A DNA stretch of 8,137 nt from Micavibrio aeruginosavorus. GTDB taxonomy: Bacteria > Pseudomonadota > Alphaproteobacteria > UBA9219. Each line of letters starts with the position of its first letter. Positions within the stretch are counted from its first letter, which is position 1. The translations under genes and the position numbers were made by a program. The stretch is from contig DYNT01000057.1 of the NCBI GenBank assembly GCA_020720905.1, forward strand, positions 1-8,137, written 5' to 3'. The notes under the pieces are model-generated. The model was not told the DNA's origin and searched no databases. It saw only the letters and a list, made by a program, of their open reading frames with translations. Shown here piece after piece: positions 1 to 7,128 of this stretch.

Positions 1-710
1 CGCAGCTTTACGTGGCGCGTGGACAGGCGAAGGCTGTGCGGGGGGATAAGACGATTGAAGCTGACGTTCTAACGGCGCATCAACGCGACGCCAAGACGCC
101 GCCGCCAAAAGAAAAAGGGGCGAGCAAGCCTCAACAAACCAGCGGTGATATTGATTTTATGACGGCTGAAGGCAACGTCCATTTTTATGATTCCAAAGAT
201 CAGGTTTTTGGCCAGAAGGCCACGTATGATGTGGATCGTGGTCTTATCAAAGTCACAGGCGCTAATCTTAAGCTGATCACGGCAAAGAATGTCGTGACGG
301 CCAAAGAATCGTTGGCGTATGACGAGAATACGAAAACGGCCACAGCGCGAGGCCACGCCATAGGCGAACAAGGAGGCAGCCGCGTGGAGGCTGATGTGTT
401 GATCGCGCACTTTGCGCCTAACCCTCAAGGTCAATTAGCGATGACGGATATGGTGGCGCAAGGCCATGTGATTATCGTGACCAAGGATGGTGGCGTTTCT
501 CGCGGCGATGAAGGCGTGTACGACACCCAAAAGAACAGCGCCGTTTTATCGGGTCATGTGCGCATCACGCGCGGGCAAACGCAATTGGCGGGGGATAAGG
601 CGCTGGTCGATTTTACGACGGGGCAAAGCCGTTTGATCAATAGCGGATCGGGGCGCGTGCGCGCCCTTCTTCCCGCATCAAGCGAGAAGAAAGTGAAGGC
701 CAAACCATGA
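1..710 (+). CDS. lptA: LptA-family LPS transport protein (5' truncated)
   Basis: This is the C-terminal part of an OstA/LptA-like periplasmic protein, which bridges lipopolysaccharide from the inner-membrane LptB2FGC complex to LptD in the outer membrane. The reading frame is open to the window edge (first full codon at base 3), so the signal peptide and first strands lie outside; the GTG at base 12 is probably internal. Visible are repeated OstA-type units, alternating 'A.G.a' and 'AD.l.a' strands: ARGQAKAVRG followed by IEADVLTAH, then AEGNVHF, ARGHAIG with VEADVLIAH, AQGHVII, and LSGHVRITRG with LAGDKALVDF. A Lys/Pro-rich linker (around KTPPPKEKG) lies between the first units. The tail is basic (KKVKAKP). 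The stop codon overlaps the lptB start as ATGA, which indicates translational coupling. Family assignment is strong; exact length is unknown. Confidence 0.88.
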   Translation, partial: QLYVARGQAKAVRGDKTIEADVLTAHQRDAKTPPPKEKGASKPQQTSGDIDFMTAEGNVHFYDSKDQVFGQKATYDVDRGLIKVTGANLKLITAKNVVTAKESLAYDENTKTATARGHAIGEQGGSRVEADVLIAHFAPNPQGQLAMTDMVAQGHVIIVTKDGGVSRGDEGVYDTQKNSAVLSGHVRITRGQTQLAGDKALVDFTTGQSRLINSGSGRVRALLPASSEKKVKAKP

Positions 711-1510
711 AGGTAAAACGCGCCGGAAAGATTATCCCGTTTGCAGGAGTTCCTTCTGCCGCTTCGGGAGTCGTTGTGCCTGAGGCGGGGGCGGGGCTAG
801 AGGCCGCGCATCTGGGCAAACAGTATCGTGGCCGCCCTGTTTTGCATGATGTCAGCTTTACCTTGCGGCGGGGCGAGGTCGTTGGCCTTTTGGGACCCAA
901 TGGCGCAGGCAAGACAACGTGCTTTTATATGCTCACGGGACTTATCACGCCTGATATGGGCACGATTGCGATTGATGGCATGGATGTGTCTTCTTTGCCC
1001 ATGTATCGCCGCGCCCGCTTGGGGCTTAGCTATCTGCCGCAGGAAGCCTCCATCTTTCGCGGCCTGAATGTCGAAGACAATATCCGCGCCATTTTGGAAG
1101 TGATCGAACCGGATCGCGACACGCGGGAAGCGATGTTGGATGATCTTTTGGTGGAGTTCGGCATTACGCATTTGCGCCGTGCCCCCGCCATGGCGCTATC
1201 GGGCGGAGAGCGCAGGCGCGTGGAAATCGCGCGCGCGTTGGCCTCGCAGCCCCATTTCTTGCTGCTGGATGAACCTTTTGCGGGCATTGATCCTATTGCT
1301 CTTGGCGATATTCGTGATTTGGTCGTTCATTTGCGCGATCGCGGTCTTGGTGTGCTTATTACCGACCACAATGTTCGTGCTACCCTTGAAATTGTGGATC
1401 GCGCCTCGATCATCCATGATGGGCGTGTTTTGATGGAAGGCGTGCCCGATGAGATTGTCGCGCATGCCGACGTTCGCCGCGTTTATCTGGGCGACGAGTT
1501 CCGGATGTAA
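707..1510 (+). CDS. lptB: LPS export ABC transporter ATP-binding protein LptB
   Basis: This is the cytoplasmic ATPase of the LptB2FG transporter, which extracts lipopolysaccharide from the inner membrane and pushes it along the LptC-LptA bridge. All ABC motifs are present in the 267 residues: Walker A GPNGAGKTT (63-71), Q-loop Gln112, signature LSGGE (164-168), Walker B LLLDEP with Asp188/Glu189, and switch His221. The end VYLGDEF is typical of LptB. The ATG overlaps the lptA stop by 4 bp and has a GAAGG Shine-Dalgarno at 695-699 with a 7-nt spacer, which supports this start. About 30 Ala/Gly/Val-rich residues precede the usual family start near LEAAHLGKQY. This extension may be real, or translation may start at an internal GTG such as 776. 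The partners LptF and LptG are not in the window. Confidence 0.96.
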   Translation: MKVKRAGKIIPFAGVPSAASGVVVPEAGAGLEAAHLGKQYRGRPVLHDVSFTLRRGEVVGLLGPNGAGKTTCFYMLTGLITPDMGTIAIDGMDVSSLPMYRRARLGLSYLPQEASIFRGLNVEDNIRAILEVIEPDRDTREAMLDDLLVEFGITHLRRAPAMALSGGERRRVEIARALASQPHFLLLDEPFAGIDPIALGDIRDLVVHLRDRGLGVLITDHNVRATLEIVDRASIIHDGRVLMEGVPDEIVAHADVRRVYLGDEFRM

Positions 1511-1516
1511 GGCGCG

Positions 1517-2968
1517 ATGACTTCTTCTCCTCGCCTTGATCTTCGCACGACCCAATCCCTTGTGATGACGCCGCAATTGCAGCAGGCGATTAAACTTTTG
1601 CAACTCTCTAATCAGGACTTATGCGCTTTCGTCGCAGGGGAGCTTGAAGCCAATCCGTTCTTGGAAAGCGGCGAAGGGGATTCCGCTTCCTTTGGCGCGT
1701 CTTCTACGTCTAAACAAGAGACGGGCATAACCCTAGGCAGTGAGACGCAAGGCGAAGGCGGAGAAAAAACCGATGTTGCCGCGCCGGATGAGCGTTCTTT
1801 TGATACTTATGACGCACATGAGTCCAGCAGCGGCACGTATGATCCATCCGCGCCGCACCGTGATTGGGCGGAAAATGTGGCAGAGGCTCCTAGTTTGCGC
1901 GACCATTTGCTCAGCCAGATTCATATGGATTTTCCTGATCCAGCCGAATGCATGATGGCTGCTGCGATGGTTGAATTGCTGGACGATGCGGGCTATTTGC
2001 CTGCCGATCTTGATGTTGTGCGCGCGCAGCTTGGCGTGACGCCTGCGTTTTTTGAATCGATCATTGTGCGTTTGCAGCGCCTTGACCCCTTGGGCATCTT
2101 TGCGCGGTCGCTCAAGGAATGCTTGACCATTCAACTGCGTGAGAAAAACAGGTTGGATCCTGCGATGGCAATGTTGTTGGATCATCTTGACCTTTTGGCT
2201 AAGCGCGAACGCGCTGCGCTGATGCGTCTGTGCGGTGTCGATAGCGAAGACCTGACCGATATGATCACAGAAATCCGCGCCCTAACGCCCAAACCCGCGC
2301 TCGCCTTTACGGCGGATGTTGCGCCGCCCATCACGCCTGACGTTCTTCTAACGCCTATGGCAGGCGGCGGCTGGCATATTGAGCTGAACAACGACACGCT
2401 GCCGCGTGTTCTGGCCAATGAATCTTTTTATGAAAAGATTGTTGGAGGAACGCGCGCCTCGGCGGATAAGGCCTATTTGTCTGAAAAATGGCAGCAAGCC
2501 AACTGGCTTGTTAAAGCCTTGCACCAACGGGCGACGACGATTTTGAAAGTCGCTTCGGAAATCGTCAAGCAGCAAGATCAATTCTTTATTTACGGCGTGC
2601 AGCATTTAAAGCCGCTGATCCTGCGCGACATTGCCGCCGTTATCGAAATGCACGAATCCACCGTCTCTCGCGTAACGCAAAACAAATACATCGCCACGCC
2701 GCGTGGCCTGTTTGAGCTAAAGTACTTTTTCACAGGCTCTTTACCGACGACGGGCGGCTGCGCTGAAGGCGTTTCAACCCTTGCGGTGCGCGAGCGGATT
2801 AAGGCGCTCATCGATGCCGAAGAGCCAACGGCGATTTTATCGGATGATCGTTTGATGGCATTGCTCCGCGCCGAAGGCATCGCTATTGCGCGGCGTACTG
2901 TCGCCAAATACCGCGAGAGCCTGCATATCCCGACATCGGCGCAGCGGCGGCGGGAGAAACGGGATTGA
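1517..2968 (+). CDS. rpoN: RNA polymerase sigma-54 factor RpoN
   Basis: This is sigma-54, which directs RNA polymerase to -24/-12 promoters opened by AAA+ enhancer-binding activators. The 483 residues show the normal architecture. Region I is Gln/Leu-rich (5-50, with SLVMTPQLQQAIKLLQL). An acidic, Ser/Gly-rich region II spans roughly 51-125. The core-binding region contains LDPLGIFARSLKECL (189-203). A helix-turn-helix-like segment (DIAAVIEMHESTVSRV, 371-386) is followed by the conserved PRGLFELKYFF (395-405). The RpoN box ARRTVAKYRE (458-467) recognises the -24 element. The ATG lies 6 bp after the lptB stop, with AAGG at 1509-1512 overlapping that stop codon, so it is probably co-transcribed with lptAB. 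No intact activator gene is visible. The usual downstream neighbours hpf and ptsN are absent. Confidence 0.97.
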   Translation: MTSSPRLDLRTTQSLVMTPQLQQAIKLLQLSNQDLCAFVAGELEANPFLESGEGDSASFGASSTSKQETGITLGSETQGEGGEKTDVAAPDERSFDTYDAHESSSGTYDPSAPHRDWAENVAEAPSLRDHLLSQIHMDFPDPAECMMAAAMVELLDDAGYLPADLDVVRAQLGVTPAFFESIIVRLQRLDPLGIFARSLKECLTIQLREKNRLDPAMAMLLDHLDLLAKRERAALMRLCGVDSEDLTDMITEIRALTPKPALAFTADVAPPITPDVLLTPMAGGGWHIELNNDTLPRVLANESFYEKIVGGTRASADKAYLSEKWQQANWLVKALHQRATTILKVASEIVKQQDQFFIYGVQHLKPLILRDIAAVIEMHESTVSRVTQNKYIATPRGLFELKYFFTGSLPTTGGCAEGVSTLAVRERIKALIDAEEPTAILSDDRLMALLRAEGIAIARRTVAKYRESLHIPTSAQRRREKRD

Positions 2969-2987
2969 TAACGAGCGCGTCCGCTTG

Positions 2988-3021
2988 AAAACCTGAAAGA
3001 TACGAATTTTCATCTGTTTTT
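2988..3021 (+). terminator. weak AT-rich hairpin after rpoN
   Basis: Two nested inverted repeats lie just after the rpoN stop. AAAAC (2988-2992) pairs with GTTTT (3016-3020), and TGAAA (2994-2998) pairs with TTTCA (3008-3012), leaving a loop of about 9 bases. The right arm ends in a short T run, but there is no GC-rich stem. If it works as a terminator of the lpt-rpoN operon it would be a weak one. Confidence 0.25.
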
Positions 3022-3061
3022 AAAACCTTATGCCCTTATCAGCGACCTGCTAAGCCCTTTA

Positions 3062-3075
3062 AGTCATGCGTGACT
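3062..3075. promoter_or_regulatory. short perfect dyad upstream of ispH promoter candidate
   Basis: AGTCA-TGCG-TGACT is a perfect 5-bp inverted repeat with a 4-base centre. It ends 7 bp before the candidate -35 box of ispH, a position compatible with an operator. I do not recognise it as the site of a known regulator, and dyads this short also occur by chance. Confidence 0.2.
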
Positions 3076-3082
3076 CCCACCC

Positions 3083-3111
3083 TTTACTTTAGAAGCCAAG
3101 CCCATTACATT
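3083..3111 (+). promoter_or_regulatory. candidate sigma-70 promoter for ispH-hpnH
   Basis: TTTACT (3083-3088) matches the -35 consensus at 4 of 6 bases. TACATT (3106-3111) matches the -10 consensus at 4 of 6. The spacer is exactly 17 bp. This would start transcription near 3118 and leave a leader of about 26 nt carrying the ispH ribosome binding site AAGGA (3131-3135). The 175-bp gap after rpoN supports a separate promoter here, but the boxes are imperfect. Confidence 0.35.
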
Positions 3112-3143
3112 CGGCGGCTGGCAGACAATAAAGGATACTCCCT

Positions 3144-4100
3144 ATGAAAGTACTTTTGGCGCAACCCCGTGGTATTTGTGCAGGCGTTGAGCGCGCTATT
3201 GAAATCGTTGAACTCTCTTTGGCCAAGTTTGGCCCCCCCATCTATGTGCGACATGAGATTGTCCATAACCGTCATGTTGTCAATCGTTTGGCAGCCAAAG
3301 GCGTCGTGTTTGTCGAAGAGATGGACGAAGTCCCCGAAGGCGCTGTCATTATCTTTAGCGCCCATGGCGTTTCAGAGGGCGTTGAAAAACACGCGCGTGA
3401 ACGCGGGCTTACGGTGATCGATGCGACCTGTCCCCTTGTGTCCAAAGTTCACACCGAAGGGCAGCGCTATGCCCGCACAGGGTTTGAGATCATCATGGTA
3501 GGGCATGAAGGGCATCCTGAGATTGAAGGCACGCTGGGACGTATCCCCGCGCACGTCCACCTTATTTCCACCGTTGCGGATGTTGCGACACTCAAGGTTA
3601 CCAATCCCGATAAGTTGGCTTATATCACGCAAACGACGTTGAGCGTTGATGATACCAAGGCCGTCATTGATGCGCTGAAAGCGCGTTTTCCCAATATCGT
3701 CGGCCCTACGATCCGCGACATCTGCTATGCCACGCAAAACCGTCAAGGCGCCGTGCGTGAGCTGGCCAAGCACGTGGATGTCGTCCTTGTGATCGGGGCG
3801 CATAACAGCTCGAACTCCTCCCGTCTTCGCGAACGTGCCGAAGAAGTCGGCGTGCCCGCCTATCTGATCGAAGATGCCAGCCAGCTTGATCCCGCATGGA
3901 TCAAGGATAAGAACGTCGTTGGCATCACGGCTGGCGCTTCTGCGCCTGAAGATTTGATCGAGGGTCTGATCGAGCGCATTAAAGAGCTTGCTCCCGTCGA
4001 AGGAGTCGCCGTCCACGCAGGCGTTGAAGAAAATGTCCATTTCCGCCTCCCCCTCTCTTTGATCAAAGAGATTGGGGAAGACACTGCCCAAGAAGACTAA
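3144..4100 (+). CDS. ispH: 4-hydroxy-3-methylbut-2-enyl diphosphate reductase (IspH/LytB)
   Basis: This catalyses the last step of the MEP isoprenoid pathway, reductive dehydroxylation of HMBPP to IPP and DMAPP, using a [4Fe-4S] cluster in the cytoplasm. The 318 residues match the family length. The three cluster cysteines are Cys12 (in PRGICAG), Cys96 (DATCPLV) and Cys194 (RDICYATQNRQ). Substrate-pocket residues are also in place: His41 (VHNRH), His74 (FSAHGV), His124 and Glu126 (GHPEIEGT), the TQTTLSVDDT loop, SSNSSRL (222-228) and GASAPEDL (264-271). The ATG has AAGGA 8 nt upstream. hpnH follows after about 31 bp and is probably co-transcribed, which fits because hopanoids are built from the IPP/DMAPP made here. 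Confidence 0.97.
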   Translation: MKVLLAQPRGICAGVERAIEIVELSLAKFGPPIYVRHEIVHNRHVVNRLAAKGVVFVEEMDEVPEGAVIIFSAHGVSEGVEKHARERGLTVIDATCPLVSKVHTEGQRYARTGFEIIMVGHEGHPEIEGTLGRIPAHVHLISTVADVATLKVTNPDKLAYITQTTLSVDDTKAVIDALKARFPNIVGPTIRDICYATQNRQGAVRELAKHVDVVLVIGAHNSSNSSRLRERAEEVGVPAYLIEDASQLDPAWIKDKNVVGITAGASAPEDLIEGLIERIKELAPVEGVAVHAGVEENVHFRLPLSLIKEIGEDTAQED

Positions 4101-4120
4101 ACAAAAACCCGTCATCAAAA

Positions 4121-4134
4121 AGGAAACCTCCGTG
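4121..4134 (+). promoter_or_regulatory. ribosome binding site that sets the hpnH GTG start
   Basis: AGGA at 4121-4124, within a longer purine run, sits 7 nt before GTG 4132. Translation from this GTG gives VSVPLRQQFDV, matching where HpnH proteins normally begin. The in-frame ATG at 4072 lies inside ispH and would add 20 Lys-rich residues that do not resemble the family. Confidence 0.75.
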
Positions 4135-5397
4135 TCCGTCCCTCTTCGCCAACAATTCGATGTCGCCCTTTATATCCTGAAGCAAAAGTTGAGCGGCAAC
4201 AAACGCTACCCGCTCGTTTTGATGTTAGAGCCGTTGTTCCGCTGCAACCTTTCCTGCCCTGGGTGTGGAAAGGTCGATTATCCAGCGGAAATTCTCAACC
4301 AACGCCTTTCGGTAACGGATTGCCTTGCTGTCGCTGCCGAATGCGGCGCACCCATCGTTTCTATTCCGGGCGGCGAGCCTTTGGTTCATCGCGATATGCC
4401 CGCAATTGTCGAAGGCTTGATTGCACAAAAGCGTCACGTTTATCTTTGCACCAACGCTCTTCTTCTGGAAAAGAAACTCAACGAGTACAAGCCTTCACCC
4501 TACCTAACCCTGTCGATTCATTTGGATGGGAACAACGACGATCACAATCGCTCAGTTAACCGCGATGGCGTTTATGAAATTGCCGAACGCGCGATCAAGC
4601 TGGCTCTGTCGAAGGGCTTTCGCGTCAACATCAATTCAACGCTGTTTAACAACGCCTCGCCTGAACGTATGGCTGACTTTTTTGATCATATGATGGCCAT
4701 CGGCCTTCACGGCGTTATGCTGTCCCCTGGCTATGCCTATGAACGGGCGGCGGATCAACAGCACTTCTTGAACCGTACGGCAACTAAGAACCTGTTCCGC
4801 GAGATTTTTCGTATTGGGCGCGCGCGCCGCAAGCAAGGTTTGCCGAAGTGGCGCTTTACGCAATCGTCGCTGTTCCTTGATTATCTCTGCGGCAACCAAA
4901 CCTATGAATGCACGCCGTGGGGTACGCCAACCTATAACATCTTTGGTTGGCAAAAACCGTGCTATCTGATCGGCGAAGGCTTCGTCAAAACCTTTAAAGA
5001 ATTGATGGAAACAACGCCATGGGATCAATACGGCACAGGGCGCTATGAAAAATGCGCGGACTGCATGGTTCATTGTGGATATGAGCCAACGGCAGCGCAA
5101 GACGCTCTGCAAAACCCGCTGAAGTCCCTTATCGTCGCGCTGCGCGGGCCTCGCACAGAAGGCCCCATGGCGCCAGAGTTAGACACCACGCACCAACGCC
5201 CTGCCGAATACGTTTTTTCTCAGCACGTGCAAGAAATGATGGACGCGATTGTGGCAGGCAAAGCCCACACGCTGCCGTCAGATGACGCGGATAGCGCCAA
5301 TAATGCGGAGGCTTGCGATGGTCACGGCGGTGGTAATGGCCATGATGGGCATGGCTCCTGTTGCTGCTGCGGTTGCGGCTGCGATGGGACGCGGTAA
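4132..5397 (+). CDS. hpnH: Hopanoid biosynthesis radical SAM protein HpnH (adenosylhopane synthase)
   Basis: HpnH is a radical SAM enzyme that adds a 5'-deoxyadenosyl group to diploptene to form adenosylhopane, the first step toward extended C35 hopanoids. From GTG 4132 the product is 421 residues. MLEPLFRCNLSCPGCG holds the CxxxCxxC iron-sulfur motif (Cys38, Cys42, Cys45), and PGGEPL (79-84) is the SAM-binding motif. LSIHLDG and the C-terminal DUF3463-like part (PCYLIGEGF, then CADCMVHCGYEP with further cysteines) are characteristic of the family. The last 29 residues (about 393-421) are unusual: three His in a Gly-rich stretch, then CCCCGCGC. The gene follows ispH by 31 bp. No squalene-hopene cyclase or other hpn genes lie in the window, so hopanoid production is inferred from this gene alone. 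Function is assigned with high confidence; the role of the tail is unknown. Confidence 0.94.
   Translation: MSVPLRQQFDVALYILKQKLSGNKRYPLVLMLEPLFRCNLSCPGCGKVDYPAEILNQRLSVTDCLAVAAECGAPIVSIPGGEPLVHRDMPAIVEGLIAQKRHVYLCTNALLLEKKLNEYKPSPYLTLSIHLDGNNDDHNRSVNRDGVYEIAERAIKLALSKGFRVNINSTLFNNASPERMADFFDHMMAIGLHGVMLSPGYAYERAADQQHFLNRTATKNLFREIFRIGRARRKQGLPKWRFTQSSLFLDYLCGNQTYECTPWGTPTYNIFGWQKPCYLIGEGFVKTFKELMETTPWDQYGTGRYEKCADCMVHCGYEPTAAQDALQNPLKSLIVALRGPRTEGPMAPELDTTHQRPAEYVFSQHVQEMMDAIVAGKAHTLPSDDADSANNAEACDGHGGGNGHDGHGSCCCCGCGCDGTR
5308..5394 (+). other. His/Gly/Cys-rich C-terminal tail of HpnH
   Basis: The last 29 codons of hpnH encode seven cysteines and three histidines in a Gly-rich context (GHGGGNGHDGHGS, then CCCCGCGC). 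The preceding part (PSDDADSANN) looks like a flexible acidic linker. The composition suggests a metal- or thiol-binding appendage, which is inference. The DNA here is repetitive (TGC/GGC-like triplets), so it may have arisen by triplet expansion. Confidence 0.6.
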
Positions 5398-5405
5398 TCC
5401 AATCC

Positions 5406-5442
5406 TGTTTTATAGAAGCCAAAGGAGCCTTTTTTTAAAACA
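5406..5442. terminator. possible bidirectional terminator between hpnH and fhs
   Basis: The outer arms TGTTTTA (5406-5412) and TAAAACA (5436-5442) form a perfect 7-bp inverted repeat. They enclose a second one, AAAGGAGCCTTT (5421-5432), which runs into a stretch of seven T (5430-5436). The two convergent genes are only 37 bp apart and the right arm overlaps the fhs stop codon. The stem is AT-rich, so strength is uncertain. The T run would favour stopping hpnH transcripts. Confidence 0.35.
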
Positions 5443-7111
5443 ACCCATCAATGTGGCCATCCTTGTTGACGTGGATCTTATGGGCGGCTGGCGCACGAGA
5501 CAATCCTGGCATCGTCATAATCTCACCGCACAGCGCCACGACAAAACCCGCGCCTGCCGACAGGCGTACATCGCGCACAGGCGTGGTATGCCCCTTGGGC
5601 GCGCCAAAGCGCGTGGGATCGGCGGTAAAGCTATACTGCGTTTTGGCCATGCAAACGGGCAGATGGCCGTAGCCTTCCTTTTCGAAAAGCTCAAGCTTCC
5701 GCGCAGCGGCGGGGGCAAGGTCGATGTCGTCGGCGCGATAAATCTCACGCGCTACGGTGCGGATTTTGTCGGCCAGTTTCATCTCATTCGGGTAAAGCGT
5801 CTTGAACGCCGCCTTGCCCGATGTTGCTACGGTGGCCACGGCGTCAGCCAAGGTTAAAGCGCCAGCGCCGCCCTCTGCCCAGTGATTGCAGAAGTGAGCG
5901 CTCACCCCCCTAGCCGTACAAGCTTCGTGGATCACGTTCATCTCGGCTTGCGTATCGCTGGTGAATTGGTTAATGGCAACCAGCGTGGGCACGCCGAACT
6001 TCTGCACGTTTTCAACATGGCGGATCAGGTTGCCAAGGCCTGCGCGGACGGCCTCCGCATTCTCGGCGGCCAGTTGGTCTTTGGCCACGCCGCCATGCAT
6101 TTTCAGGGCGCGAACGGTGGCGACGACGACGATAGCCGCTGGTGTTAGCCCCGCTTGGCGGCATTTGATGTTGAGGAACTTTTCAGCGCCTAAATCTGCG
6201 CCAAAGCCAGCTTCAGTCACCACAAAGTCGGCCATGCGTAGTGCGGATTCTGTCGCGACGACGGAATTGCAGCCATGCGCGATGTTGGCAAAGGGGCCGC
6301 CGTGAATAAGCGTGGGTGTGCCTTCCAGCGTTTGCACAAGGTTGGGTTGAAACGCGTCGCGCAGCAGAGCCGTCATGGCGGGCGCGGCCATGATGTCTTT
6401 TGCGCGAACAAAGCTTTTATCAAACTTCTGGCCAAGGATGATGTTGCCCAGCCGCTCTTCCAAATCTTGATAAGTGCGGGCAAGGCAGAAGATGGCCATG
6501 ACCTCGGATGCCACCGCAATATCAAAGCCATCCTCGCGCACTTGGCCGTTGTTGCCAAGGCCGACGACGATAGAGCGCAAGGCGCGGTCGTTCATATCCA
6601 TCACGCGCCGCCATGTCACTTTGGCCGGATCGATGCCCAGCGCGTTGCCCCAATAAATATGGTTGTCCAGCATGGCGGCCAGCAAATTATTGGCCGAGGT
6701 GATGGCGTGAAAATCGCCCGTGAAATGCAGGTTAATCTCATCCATCGGGGCGACTTGCGCGTGGCCGCCACCCGTCGCACCGCCCTTCATGCCAAAGCAG
6801 GGGCCAAGCGAAGGCTCACGCAAGCAAATGAGTGTTTTCTTGCCGCGCCGCGTCAGCGCATCGCCAAGGCCGATGGTGGTGGTGGTCTTCCCTTCGCCCG
6901 CCGTCGTGGGACTGATGGCGGTGACAAGGATCAGTTTGCCTGTTGCAGGTTTGGCGGCGATGCCCGCGATTGTCTCCATATCAATCTTGGCCTTATAGGG
7001 GCCATAGCGATACAGCGAGGCAGGAGAAAGGCCAACCTTTGCGCCAATCTCTTCGATGGGGGCAAGCTTGGTGTTACGGGCAATGGTGATGTCGTCAAGA
7101 GGTGCGGTCAT
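5435..7111 (-). CDS. fhs: Formate-tetrahydrofolate ligase
   Basis: This cytoplasmic enzyme uses ATP to join formate to tetrahydrofolate, giving 10-formyl-THF for purine synthesis, Met-tRNA formylation or C1 assimilation. The 558 residues match the usual length of about 556. The P-loop is TAGEGKTTTT (70-79). Both family signatures are visible: GMKGGATGGGH (107-117) and VATVRALKMHGG (330-341). The normal terminal residues DGLF are present. The ATG at 7111 has a purine-rich GGGAAAG (7126-7120) with an 8-nt spacer. Only 17 bp separate it from the stop of the upstream DUF1284 gene on the same strand, so the two are probably one transcript. The gene converges on hpnH. No folD or other folate gene is present in the window. 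Confidence 0.97.
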   Translation of the reverse strand: MTAPLDDITIARNTKLAPIEEIGAKVGLSPASLYRYGPYKAKIDMETIAGIAAKPATGKLILVTAISPTTAGEGKTTTTIGLGDALTRRGKKTLICLREPSLGPCFGMKGGATGGGHAQVAPMDEINLHFTGDFHAITSANNLLAAMLDNHIYWGNALGIDPAKVTWRRVMDMNDRALRSIVVGLGNNGQVREDGFDIAVASEVMAIFCLARTYQDLEERLGNIILGQKFDKSFVRAKDIMAAPAMTALLRDAFQPNLVQTLEGTPTLIHGGPFANIAHGCNSVVATESALRMADFVVTEAGFGADLGAEKFLNIKCRQAGLTPAAIVVVATVRALKMHGGVAKDQLAAENAEAVRAGLGNLIRHVENVQKFGVPTLVAINQFTSDTQAEMNVIHEACTARGVSAHFCNHWAEGGAGALTLADAVATVATSGKAAFKTLYPNEMKLADKIRTVAREIYRADDIDLAPAAARKLELFEKEGYGHLPVCMAKTQYSFTADPTRFGAPKGHTTPVRDVRLSAGAGFVVALCGEIMTMPGLSRAPAAHKIHVNKDGHIDGLF

Positions 7112-7128
7112 AGCCTTGTCTTTCCCAT

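Noticed and set aside
12..14. GTG as the true start of lptA
   Set aside because: The frame is open upstream (Q-L-Y before it) and already reads as an OstA strand, and no signal peptide follows.
3105..3143. Sigma-54 promoter near ispH (TGGCAG at 3118)
   Set aside because: The matching TTGC element at the required spacing is absent.
3372..4118. Minus-strand open frame (248 codons) opposite ispH
   Set aside because: It is antisense to the unmistakable IspH coding sequence and has no family-like motifs or ribosome binding site.
4072..4131. Upstream ATG for hpnH that would overlap ispH by 29 bp
   Set aside because: The 20 added residues are Lys-rich and unlike HpnH, while GTG 4132 has a well-placed AGGA and the family's normal N terminus.
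5249..5857. Plus-strand open frame running from the hpnH end into the antisense of fhs, with an Ala/Met-rich signal-like start
   Set aside because: The signal-like segment is the frame-shifted reading of the Cys-rich hpnH tail, and the rest is antisense to fhs.
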